Assembly (NCBI GenBank): GCA_035632955.1
Contig: DASQFU010000097.1
Coordinates: 1 to 13,843, forward strand
Direction: 5' to 3'
From: DASQFU01 sp035632955
Lineage (GTDB): Bacteria; Eisenbacteria; RBG-16-71-46
Length of the DNA: 13,843 nt
Shown here: positions 1-5,980 of the stretch, in pieces
Layout of the letters: each line of letters starts with the position of its first letter
Numbering within the stretch: the first letter of the stretch is position 1
Program-made: the position numbers and the translations under genes
Notes under the pieces: generated by a model
The model's database searches: none
Told to the model about the DNA's origin: nothing
What the model saw: the letters and a program-made list of their open reading frames with translations, nothing else

Positions 1-903
1 GACCATCTCATCGAATACAACTATTGCCGCGACCCCAGGATCAGCCTGTGGCCGTGGGCCGCGACCAAGGCGCACAACGAAGAGAACGCGGCCATCTCGC
101 ATCGGGGAGGCCGCGGGGTCGTGATTCGCTTCAACACCTGCCGGGGCACGACCGACGGGGTGGACACCGGCGGGGACGATGGCGTGACCGAGAACATCGC
201 GGCCGACACCGACATCCACAACAACTTCGTCACTTCGATGGGGGACGACGCGCTCGAGCCCGAAACCATCTCGGGCATCAACGTTCGCGTCTGGCGCAAC
301 CGCGTGGACGACGTCTTCAGCGGCTGCTCGATCTCGCCCAACGCCGTCGGCCCGACCTACGTGCTCTACAACACGATCACGAACTACTGGCGCGGCGGCT
401 TCAAGTTCTCGCTCTCGGGAACGGCGCAGATGTGGATCTGTCACAACACGCTGACCAGCGATCGTTCGGGCACGGCGGCGGTTCACCCGAGCGGGCCGTA
501 TTCGAACATCCACTTCCGCAACAACATTCTGGTCGGCAACGGCGCCGCCGCCGTCAGCGACGACGCGGGGGAGAGCCAGATCGGCAACACCTACGACGGC
601 GATCTGGTGCACTCGAACTACGCCGCGCTGTTTCGCTGGAAGGGCGTCAACTACGCGACGCTCGCGGCGCTACGGACCGGGACCGGGTTCGAGCTCGCCG
701 GCCGCTCCGGGGATCCGCTGTTCACGTCGGCGACCTCGGGCGACTACACGCTCCGCACCGGCAGCCCCGCGATCGACGGCGCGATCCGGATGCCGGGCAT
801 CAACGATGCCTTCAACGGCACGGCGCCCGACATGGGCGCCTGGGAGTTCGGCGGCTCGACGCTCGACGTGACGCCCCCGGCGGCGGTCACCGATCTGAAC
901 TGA
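1..903 (+). CDS. Secreted right-handed parallel beta-helix protein, 5'-truncated by window edge
   Basis: The frame is open from base 1 to a TGA at 901-903, giving the last 300 residues; the true start lies upstream of the window. The body is a series of short strands with Asn-rich turns (HNNF, RNRV, YNTI, HNTL, RNNI), the pattern of right-handed parallel beta-helix repeats. Near the C-terminus is the common closing module of such surface proteins: GDPLF (about residue 237), GSPAIDG (about 255) and PDMGAWEFG (about 276-284). The last residues, TPPAAVTDLN (291-300), match the usual linker that opens a fibronectin type III domain, but the frame stops there. Family members are mostly secreted or cell-surface polysaccharide-binding or polysaccharide-cleaving proteins. 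No catalytic residues can be assigned here, so enzyme activity is not claimed. The gene converges on the small minus-strand gene ending at 977. Confidence 0.82.
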   Translation, partial: DHLIEYNYCRDPRISLWPWAATKAHNEENAAISHRGGRGVVIRFNTCRGTTDGVDTGGDDGVTENIAADTDIHNNFVTSMGDDALEPETISGINVRVWRNRVDDVFSGCSISPNAVGPTYVLYNTITNYWRGGFKFSLSGTAQMWICHNTLTSDRSGTAAVHPSGPYSNIHFRNNILVGNGAAAVSDDAGESQIGNTYDGDLVHSNYAALFRWKGVNYATLAALRTGTGFELAGRSGDPLFTSATSGDYTLRTGSPAIDGAIRMPGINDAFNGTAPDMGAWEFGGSTLDVTPPAAVTDLN

Positions 904-976
904 GCCGGGGCGGCGCGGTCGGCGGAGGCGCGTCGCGTCTCGAGGCCGCGGTCCCGCCAGAAGCGACGTCCCGCCG

Positions 977-1219
977 CTAGTGACGCGCCTCTGGGTCGTC
1001 GGGATTCTCGTCCACGCCGTCCACGCCGTTCTCGTCCGGAGCCAGCTCTTCGGCGTCGATCGTTTCTTGTAAGCCCTCGTCGGAGTCGACCACGCCGGTT
1101 TCCTTTTCGTTGGTTCGGGCGATCCGCCGAGCCTGGCGCGCGACCCGTTTCGCGTTCGCGCGCTCGAGGCGTTTCTGCTCCTTTTGGCGCTTCATGAACG
1201 TCGGGTTTCTTCTCGCCAT
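977..1219 (-). CDS. Small protein with basic N-half and acidic C-half, unknown function
   Basis: This is an 80-residue protein starting at ATG (1219-1217), with a strong Shine-Dalgarno GGAGGAG 5 nt upstream, and ending at TAG. Residues 1-38 are extremely rich in Arg and Lys (it opens MARRNPTFMKRQKEQKRLER). Residues 39-80 are dominated by Asp and Glu, so the charge is split sharply along the chain. There is no signal peptide or membrane segment. The MxRRNPTFxKRxKE opening resembles small uncharacterised proteins I recall from GC-rich delta-proteobacterial-type genomes; this is memory, not a search. The N-half is likely helical and could bind nucleic acid or ribosomes, which is speculation. It lies 46 nt downstream of the thiolase on the same strand with no terminator between them, so co-transcription is likely. 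Confidence 0.75.
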   Translation of the reverse strand: MARRNPTFMKRQKEQKRLERANAKRVARQARRIARTNEKETGVVDSDEGLQETIDAEELAPDENGVDGVDENPDDPEARH

Positions 1220-1265
1220 TCAATCTCCTCCATGGTTCGGGTTCGGGCGTTGCCGCCGGTGTTCC

Positions 1266-2489
1266 CTACGCGCGCTCGACGATCACCGCGATTCCCTGGC
1301 CGCCGCCGATGCACGCCGAAGCCACGCCCCAGCGCTTGCCGCGCTTCGCGAGCTCGAGCAGCAGCGTATAGAGGAGGCGGGTGCCCGTGGCACCCAGCGG
1401 ATGACCGAGCGCGATCGCTCCGCCGTTCACGTTGACCTTCTCCCGATCGAGACCGAGCTCCTTCTCCACCGCCAGGTACTGGCCCGCGAACGCCTCGTTG
1501 ATCTCGATCAGGTCGAGCTGGTCGAGCCCGAGCCCCGCGCGCTCGAGCGCCTTGCGGATCGCGGGCGCGGGACCGATGCCCATGGTGCTCGGGTCGACGC
1601 CGACGCTCGCGTAGGCGCGCACGACACCGAGCGCCGGTTTGCCGGCCGCGCGCGCGTGCTCGGCACTGGTCACGACCACGGCCGCCGCACCATCGACGAT
1701 CCCCGAAGCGTTGCCGGCGGTGACCCCGGACTCGGGGCCGAACGCCGGAGGCAGCTTCGCGAGCCCTTCACGACTCGTGCTCGGAAACAGATGATCGTCC
1801 TTGTCGACGACCATGCTCTTGCGGCCCTGCTTGACCTCGACCGGCACGATCTCTTCGGCGAAGCGGCCGCTCTCGGTCGCCTGGTTGCCGAGCCGGTGCG
1901 AACGCAACGCGTACTCGTCCTGCGCCTCGCGACTGATGCCGTAGGTGCGCGCCAGGTTGTCGGAGGTCTGCGCCATGTAGCAGCCGCAATACGAATCCAG
2001 CAGCGCCACCATCAGGCTGTCCTCGAGCTGACCCTGGCCGAGACGCAGCCCGCCGCGAGCGCCGCGAATCACGTGCGGGGCCTGGCTCAGATTTTCCATC
2101 CCGCCCGCCAGCACCCAGGTCGCCTCGCCGGTCTGGATCTGCTGGACCGCCGTCACCACGCTCTGGAGGCCGGAGCCGCACAGGCGATTCACCGTCAGCG
2201 CCGGGACATCCTTGGAGATGCCGGCCTTGAGCGCGACGTGGCGCGCGCCGTAGAGCGCATCGCCGGAAGTCTGGAGCGCGTTGCCCATCACCACGTGATC
2301 GATCGTCTCCGGGGAGATGCCCGCCCGTTCGAGCGCCGCTTTCGCCGAGATCGCTCCGAGATCGAGCGCCGAGACCGGGGCCAGGGCGCCGCCGGGCTGC
2401 CCGTCGCCGCGTTTGCCGCCGATCCATTCCGCCATGGGCGTGCGCGCCCCGGAGACGATGACGATGTCTTTCAGTCCGTTGCTGGACAA
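1266..2489 (-). CDS. Acetyl-CoA C-acetyltransferase / thiolase
   Basis: This 407-residue thiolase condenses two acetyl-CoA to acetoacetyl-CoA, or in reverse cleaves 3-ketoacyl-CoA, in the cytoplasm. All family landmarks are present: nucleophile Cys104 in NRLCGSG, GGMENLSQAPH in the substrate loop region, Asn331 in NEAF, His363 in GGAIALGHPLGATG, and the second catalytic Cys393 in CIGGGQG. The spacing between Cys104, His363 and Cys393 equals that of the Zoogloea enzyme (89, 348, 378), offset by 15 residues from a longer N-terminus. The start is TTG (2489-2487) with AAGGAG 8 nt upstream; no better start exists in frame. A good sigma70-like promoter lies 90-120 nt upstream. The small basic/acidic protein follows in the same direction. 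Sequence alone does not separate biosynthetic (phaA/atoB-type) from degradative (fadA-type) use. Confidence 0.95.
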   Translation of the reverse strand: MSSNGLKDIVIVSGARTPMAEWIGGKRGDGQPGGALAPVSALDLGAISAKAALERAGISPETIDHVVMGNALQTSGDALYGARHVALKAGISKDVPALTVNRLCGSGLQSVVTAVQQIQTGEATWVLAGGMENLSQAPHVIRGARGGLRLGQGQLEDSLMVALLDSYCGCYMAQTSDNLARTYGISREAQDEYALRSHRLGNQATESGRFAEEIVPVEVKQGRKSMVVDKDDHLFPSTSREGLAKLPPAFGPESGVTAGNASGIVDGAAAVVVTSAEHARAAGKPALGVVRAYASVGVDPSTMGIGPAPAIRKALERAGLGLDQLDLIEINEAFAGQYLAVEKELGLDREKVNVNGGAIALGHPLGATGTRLLYTLLLELAKRGKRWGVASACIGGGQGIAVIVERA

Positions 2490-2584
2490 AGGGATGACTC
2501 CTTGAAGGTGAGCCGGTGCATGAAGCGATGACGTTCCGCGGCGCGGCTGGGTCGTCGAAACAGCTTGGAGGGTCGCGGGCGAGT

Positions 2585-2613
2585 ACCCTAGCAGACGCCT
2601 TGGCCGCTCTCAA
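2585..2613 (-). promoter_or_regulatory. Sigma70-like promoter for the thiolase gene
   Basis: Read on the minus strand, TTGAGA (2613-2608) is followed after 17 bp by TAGGGT (2590-2585). That is an ideal spacing, with five of six -35 matches. Transcription would start near 2578, leaving an approximately 90-nt leader before the TTG start. The -10 box overlaps a plus-strand TACCCT (2584-2589) that could serve the divergent YjbQ gene, although no good plus-strand -35 accompanies it. The lineage's sigma factor preferences are unknown. Confidence 0.4.
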
Positions 2614-2636
2614 CGAGTCCGGAGGAACGACGACGG

Positions 2637-3056
2637 ATGAAATCGAAAACCGAGTACCTGACCATGAACGTGCCGAGCCGGCGCGGGTTCGTGAACATCA
2701 CCGGCGACGTGGAGCGGGTGGTGCGCGACAGCGGCGTGCGCGAGGGGCTCGTGCTCGTGAACGCGATGCACATCACGGCCAGCGTGTTCATCAACGACGA
2801 CGAGTCCGGCCTCCACCACGACTACGAAACATGGCTGGAGCGGCTGGCGCCGCACGCGCCGCCCTCGCAGTACCGCCACAACCAGACCGGCGAGGACAAC
2901 GCCGACGCCCATCTCAAACGCCAGGTGATGGGCCGCGAGGTCGTGGTCGCGATCACCGGCGGCCGGCTCGACTTCGGGCGCTGGGAGCAGATCTTCTACG
3001 GAGAGTTCGATGGCCGGAGGAAGAAGCGCGTCCTCGTCAAGGTGATCGGCGACTGA
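2637..3056 (+). CDS. YjbQ family protein (secondary thiamine-phosphate synthase family, UPF0047)
   Basis: This 139-residue cytoplasmic protein matches the whole length of the YjbQ/UPF0047 family, which forms small beta-rich trimers. Visible hallmarks are HITASVFINDDESGL with His45, the YRHN segment with His81, NADAHLKRQVMG with His92, and the closing GGRLDFGRWEQIF followed by GEFDGRR. E. coli YjbQ shows weak thiamine-phosphate synthase activity that can bypass thiE; the physiological role is unsettled, and no thiamine genes are near. The start at ATG 2637 has GGAGGA 10 nt upstream. The gene is divergent from the thiolase and appears to be transcribed alone. Its stop lies 2 bp from the stop of the opposing nucleotidyltransferase-like gene, leaving no room for a separate terminator between them. 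Confidence 0.93.
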   Translation: MKSKTEYLTMNVPSRRGFVNITGDVERVVRDSGVREGLVLVNAMHITASVFINDDESGLHHDYETWLERLAPHAPPSQYRHNQTGEDNADAHLKRQVMGREVVVAITGGRLDFGRWEQIFYGEFDGRRKKRVLVKVIGD

Positions 3057-3058
3057 TG

Positions 3059-3613
3059 TCAGCCGAGCTCGGCGATCCGCTCGGCGACGGCCTGTGGCAA
3101 GGGCTGCATCCTAAGCTGCGCGAGCGCTTCCGGATCCGGCCTTAGACTCACGTGTCGGAACAGCCGTTCCGATTTCTCAGTTCGTCCGAGCAGTGCGTAA
3201 GCGACCGCCCAGCATTCGGGACTACCGAGCGGGACGCCCCGCCAGCGACCTCGCACCAAGGTCGGGATGCGCACGATCCCGCCCTCCGCGAAGAATGCGA
3301 AACCGACGATCACCTCGACCGGGGAGTGCGCGAGCTTCTGGTCGGCGTGGAGATCGTCCGGCCCGAAGCGCTGAAACGGGAGACCGTCGAGCGCCGCGAG
3401 CACGTCGTCCACCGGCGCATCGGTCGTGAGATCCCAATCGTGGACCGACGTCTCGAGCCCGAGCGCGGCCAACAATCCGCTGCCGCCGAGCGCGCACACG
3501 AGGCCGCGCTCCTCGAGCCTGTGCACGACGTCGATCAGCGGCTCCAGCGGCGGGGCGCCGCTCGACGCCGGCGCCGGCGGGCGAGGCGGTTGCGAATGAG
3601 CGGGCTCCGTCAC
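3059..3613 (-). CDS. Polymerase-beta-superfamily nucleotidyltransferase-fold protein
   Basis: This is a 184-residue protein with a Pro-rich first 22 residues, then a compact domain. It has the nucleotidyltransferase signature Gly43-Gly44-Ser45, thirteen residues, then Asp59-Trp60-Asp61. A candidate third carboxylate is Glu100, inside the strand VEVIVGF. This fits hG[GS]-x(9-13)-Dh[DE]h of the minimal nucleotidyltransferases. The start is GTG (3613-3611), overlapping the TGA of the upstream gene as GTGA, with GGAG about 6 nt before it, so translation is probably coupled. The third gene of the dehydrogenase operon, it ends 2 bp from the convergent YjbQ gene. The substrate (nucleotide plus small molecule, RNA or protein) cannot be read from sequence. 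A non-catalytic domain of the same fold is possible. Confidence 0.8.
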   Translation of the reverse strand: MTEPAHSQPPRPPAPASSGAPPLEPLIDVVHRLEERGLVCALGGSGLLAALGLETSVHDWDLTTDAPVDDVLAALDGLPFQRFGPDDLHADQKLAHSPVEVIVGFAFFAEGGIVRIPTLVRGRWRGVPLGSPECWAVAYALLGRTEKSERLFRHVSLRPDPEALAQLRMQPLPQAVAERIAELG

Positions 3614-4110
3614 GACGCGCTCCGCACCGCTTCGGCCGCGCCTTCGACCAGGGCTTCGTGGAGCGCGCCGACCAGCTCGGCCAATCCATCGGGAGGCGAT
3701 TCCGGGGCCGTGAGGTGTCGGGCCGCGGCGACTCCGAGCCGGCTCGCGACCGTCGCGGCGCCGGAGGCGCCGCCTTCCTGGCCGATCGCGCCGTACTCCT
3801 CATAACGTCGCGCGACGAGGCCGCGCCGCTCGGTGAAGCCTTCCATCGATTCGGTTCCGGCTAGTGCCTCCGAGAGCAGCGTTTCGTGGAAGGCGTCGAG
3901 CGCGGCGCCGGTCTCGCGGTTGAATCCGCCCGCCGCCACCAGCCCGCGCACGCACGCATAGAGCGCGAAGCACTCCCATTCGGCGCGCGCCTGGGCGGGC
4001 GGAGCGCCCTGGAGCAGGCCCGATTCCTCGAGATCGTCGAACAACCGCGGGCCGAGCACGCGGTAGAGGTCGGCGAGGACGCGGCCGCGCCGTTCGGGAT
4101 CCGGGATCAT
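3610..4110 (-). CDS. Uncharacterised mostly helical protein in the dehydrogenase operon
   Basis: I do not recognise this 166-residue protein. It looks all-helical and soluble, with no signal peptide or membrane span. The best ordered stretch is about residues 41-85, around AEWECFALYACVRGLVAAGG and then FNRETGAALDAFHETLL. A weaker Ala-rich helical C-terminus follows from about 115. The start ATG (4110-4108) lies 8 nt after the stop of the 3-hydroxyacyl-CoA dehydrogenase gene with only a poor Shine-Dalgarno, which suggests translational coupling. Its own stop overlaps the start of the nucleotidyltransferase-like gene by 4 nt. The tight packing suggests that the two small proteins act together. 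A HEPN RNase identity was considered, but there is no RxxxxH motif. Third-position G/C bias supports a genuine gene. Confidence 0.75.
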   Translation of the reverse strand: MIPDPERRGRVLADLYRVLGPRLFDDLEESGLLQGAPPAQARAEWECFALYACVRGLVAAGGFNRETGAALDAFHETLLSEALAGTESMEGFTERRGLVARRYEEYGAIGQEGGASGAATVASRLGVAAARHLTAPESPPDGLAELVGALHEALVEGAAEAVRSAS

Positions 4111-4118
4111 TCAGCGGC

Positions 4119-4985
4119 TCACGACGGAGGGTTCGTGCTCCAATCGTAGAAGCCGCGCCCGGTCTTGCGGCCGTGGCGGCCGGACAGCACCATGCGCCTG
4201 AGCAGCGGCGGCGGGGCGAAGCGCGGCTCCTTGAACTCGGCGAACATGATCTCCGCGATGTAGAACGTCGTGTCGAGCCCGACGTAATCGCCGAGGAACA
4301 GCGGCCCCATCGGGTAGCCGCATCCGAGCTTCATGGCGTTGTCGATGTCGTCGCGGCCGGCGACGCCCTGCTCGTAGAGGCGGATCGCGTCGAGCATGTA
4401 GGGAACCAGCAGGCGGTTGACGACGAAACCGGTCGTGTCCTTGGTCGTCACGACCGTCTTGCCGATCGCGCGGCACCACTCCGAAGCCGCCTGATACGCG
4501 GCGTCGCTGGTGTCCAGGGTTCGCACCACTTCGACCAGCTTCATGAGCGGAACCGGGTTGAAGAAGTGCAGGCCGAGAACGCGGTCGGCGCGTTTCGTGA
4601 AGCCGCTCATCTCCGTGATCGATAGGCTCGAGGTGTTCGAGGCGAACAGCGTCTCGGGTTTGCAGGCCGCATCCAGCGCGCCGAAGACCTCGCGCTTGAG
4701 CGCCAGGCTCTCGATCACCGCTTCGATCACGAGATCGCAGTCGGCGAGCTCATCGAGCTCGACCGTACCGTGAAGATTCGCGAGCGTGTTCTCCATGTCG
4801 GCCGCCGCCAGCTTGCCCTTGTCGACGCCGCCCTGGAGGAACTTCCGGATCGACCCGAGGCCCTTCTCGAGCAGCGCCGGCGACACCTCGCGCACCACGG
4901 TCGTGAAGCCCGCCTGCGCGCTCACCTGTGCGATGCCGGCGCCCATCAGTCCGCAGCCCACCACGCCCACTTTGCGAATCGCCAT
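4119..4985 (-). CDS. 3-hydroxyacyl-CoA (3-hydroxybutyryl-CoA) dehydrogenase
   Basis: This 288-residue NAD-dependent enzyme interconverts 3-hydroxyacyl-CoA and 3-ketoacyl-CoA, in butyrate-type or beta-oxidation metabolism. The N-terminal Rossmann fold has GCGLMGAGIA (Gly10, 12, 15). Catalytic residues Ser119 (SNTSSLSI), His140 (LHFFNPVPLM), Glu152 (LVEVV) and Asn190 (FVVNRLL) have exactly the spacing of the human enzyme (137, 158, 170, 208). The C-terminal domain ends in the usual HGRKTGRGFYDW. Length fits the single-domain Hbd type and not a FadB/FadJ fusion. The start ATG 4985 has GGAGG 10 nt upstream and begins directly at the Rossmann strand; a further upstream start would add an Arg/Pro-rich non-family extension. 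It is first in a tight three-gene run with two uncharacterised genes. Crotonase and acyl-CoA dehydrogenase genes are absent from the window. Confidence 0.95.
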   Translation of the reverse strand: MAIRKVGVVGCGLMGAGIAQVSAQAGFTTVVREVSPALLEKGLGSIRKFLQGGVDKGKLAAADMENTLANLHGTVELDELADCDLVIEAVIESLALKREVFGALDAACKPETLFASNTSSLSITEMSGFTKRADRVLGLHFFNPVPLMKLVEVVRTLDTSDAAYQAASEWCRAIGKTVVTTKDTTGFVVNRLLVPYMLDAIRLYEQGVAGRDDIDNAMKLGCGYPMGPLFLGDYVGLDTTFYIAEIMFAEFKEPRFAPPPLLRRMVLSGRHGRKTGRGFYDWSTNPPS

Positions 4986-5090
4986 GTCAGGAACGCCTCC
5001 ATCGGGATTTGTGAGTCGGGGCCGGGCCGGCCGCGGTCGTGCGAATGGGCCGGTGGCGCGAAGCACGGGTTCCGAAGCGCCGGTCGCGCA

Positions 5091-5118
5091 AGATAAGGCG
5101 CGTCTCTCCGTGCGGCAA
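5091..5118 (-). promoter_or_regulatory. Sigma70-like promoter for the dehydrogenase operon
   Basis: On the minus strand, TTGCCG (5118-5113) and TTATCT (5096-5091) are separated by 16 bp in an otherwise GC-rich gap between the iron permease gene and the dehydrogenase gene. Transcription would begin around 5084, about 100 nt before the dehydrogenase ATG. The match is moderate and there is no second line of evidence. Confidence 0.35.
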
Positions 5119-5132
5119 GCGAGGTCTCATCG

Positions 5133-5570
5133 TCATTTGCGGCTCCGGACCTCGGGCGTGCCCGTGTCGCTGCGCCCCTTGCGCAGCTCCTTGCGCGCCT
5201 CGCGTGCGAGCTGCTCGTATTCGTCGCGGATCTTCTCGAGGTCACGGTCGTTCAGCTCTTCGAGATCGAGCAGAGCGAGGTGCGCGCCCTTGGACGCGCG
5301 AATCAGCTCGTCGAGCTTGATCTGAATCGCCTCGCTGTCGCGGTTCTGCTGGTTCTGGATCAGGAACACCATCAGGAACGTCACGATCGTGGTGCCGGTG
5401 TTGATGACGAGCTGCCAGGTGTCGCTGTAACCGAACACCGGCCCGGTGGCGAACCAGACCACCACGATCGCGAGCGCTGCGCCGAACGCCCACGGTCGCC
5501 CGGTGGCAAGGGCGGTGCGCTTCGCGAAGCGCGCGAACGGAGTCGCGGGCCGCACGGTATCGGGTTGCAT
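5133..5570 (-). CDS. Low-affinity iron permease family membrane protein
   Basis: This 145-residue inner-membrane protein has two predicted membrane helices, at about 27-47 (WAFGAALAIVVVWF) and 52-71 (TWQLVINTGTTIVTFLMVFL). The second runs directly into the family hallmark IQNQQNRDSEAIQIKLDELI at 71-90. The rest is a long charged helix, likely cytoplasmic, rich in Glu, Arg and Lys. The family is named after yeast Fet4, but iron transport by the short bacterial members is not well established. The start ATG 5570 has GGAGG 6 nt upstream. The frame runs further upstream to 5855, but that extension has poor third-position G/C and no family similarity. The upstream leader is highly structured (see 5595-5744), which may mean post-transcriptional control. 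Confidence 0.88.
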   Translation of the reverse strand: MQPDTVRPATPFARFAKRTALATGRPWAFGAALAIVVVWFATGPVFGYSDTWQLVINTGTTIVTFLMVFLIQNQQNRDSEAIQIKLDELIRASKGAHLALLDLEELNDRDLEKIRDEYEQLAREARKELRKGRSDTGTPEVRSRK

Positions 5571-5594
5571 GGGAATCCTCCGCGGGAACGTCGT

Positions 5595-5744
5595 GCCGCC
5601 GGCGCGTTGCCGGCGGCCGTGAGCGAACGAGCTCGCGCCAGCGTACGTCTCCCGAAGTGGGCGTCCCAAACACGGACGCCGGGGAAGGCAGCCTGTGGAG
5701 GCTGCGCAACGCCCGGCGCCGCTCGCGGTCGCGGCCCGCGAGTG
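5595..5744 (-). promoter_or_regulatory. Leader with four consecutive near-perfect hairpins upstream of the iron permease gene
   Basis: Four inverted repeats follow each other in 150 nt. At 5595-5617 there are 9 bp (GCCGCCGGC/GCCGGCGGC) with a 5-nt loop. At 5660-5680 there are 7 bp (GGCGTCC/GGACGCC) with a 7-nt loop. At 5688-5705 there are 7 bp (GCAGCCT/AGGCTGC) with a 4-nt loop. At 5720-5744 there are 7 perfect pairs (CTCGCGG/CCGCGAG) plus a G-U and a C-G pair, with a 7-nt loop. The last lies 24 nt before the permease Shine-Dalgarno's end of the leader is reached at 5595. None is followed by a U-run on the minus strand, so classical intrinsic termination is unlikely. A structured 5' leader, or RNA 3'-end protection for the genes upstream, is inferred. 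I do not recognise a known riboswitch class. Confidence 0.45.
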
Positions 5745-5761
5745 AAGAACTTGAAGCGTGA

Positions 5762-5980
5762 TCAGCGCACGGCACGATCCGAACGCCGGGGGCGATCGGT
5801 GTTCGAGCGCCGTCGCGGCCGGCTCGACGCCGGCGCGTCCAGCTCGGGGCCCCACTCCTCGGGCGCCGGCCAGACCGCGGGGGGCAGGCGTGCCGGGATG
5901 CGGGTGCCACGCCGCGAGCGCGACGGCGCGTTCACCGGTGCGCTGCCGCGCCGCGTCGGTCGCTGCGCCCGGGCGCTCAC
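5762..5980 (-). CDS. Possible small Pro/Arg-rich protein overlapping the preceding stop
   Basis: A 72-codon frame begins with GTG (5980-5978), whose bases overlap the TGA of the secreted repeat protein as GTGA, the same arrangement as at 3610-3613. A second GTG at 5935 would give 57 residues. About seven of every eight codons end in G or C, as in the real genes here. The frame of the iron permease extended over part of the same stretch is much poorer in G/C-ending codons. The product is rich in Pro and Arg, with a recognisable patch PAVWPAPEEWGPELDAP, and has no membrane segment or signal peptide. No family is recognised and no good Shine-Dalgarno is visible. It could be a chance frame in GC-rich DNA. 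Confidence 0.3.
   Translation of the reverse strand: MSARAQRPTRRGSAPVNAPSRSRRGTRIPARLPPAVWPAPEEWGPELDAPASSRPRRRSNTDRPRRSDRAVR

Noticed and set aside
24..980. 318-codon plus-strand frame overlapping the beta-helix gene
   Set aside because: Arg/Gly-rich low-complexity composition. The frame 1-903 has beta-helix repeats and the GSPAIDG/DMGAWEF closing module.
1110..2531. 473-codon plus-strand open frame antisense to the thiolase
   Set aside because: The thiolase has all catalytic residues with exact spacing; the opposite frame is Arg/His-rich shadow sequence.
3059..4110. MNT-HEPN type toxin-antitoxin pair
   Set aside because: The NTase-like half fits loosely, but the helical partner has no RxxxxH motif. 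The pair sits in a metabolic operon rather than as a free-standing module.
4986..5066. Upstream start extending the 3-hydroxyacyl-CoA dehydrogenase by 27 residues
   Set aside because: The added segment is Arg/Pro-rich and unlike the family; ATG 4985 has a good Shine-Dalgarno and opens on the Rossmann strand.
5571..5855. N-terminal extension of the iron permease frame
   Set aside because: Many A/T-ending codons, no family similarity, and the four hairpins lie inside it; ATG 5570 has GGAGG at proper distance.
5965..5976. 12-bp palindrome GCGCCCGGGCGC next to the stop of the secreted repeat protein
   Set aside because: No loop for a hairpin of useful size and no U-run; it is also covered by the possible 72-codon frame.
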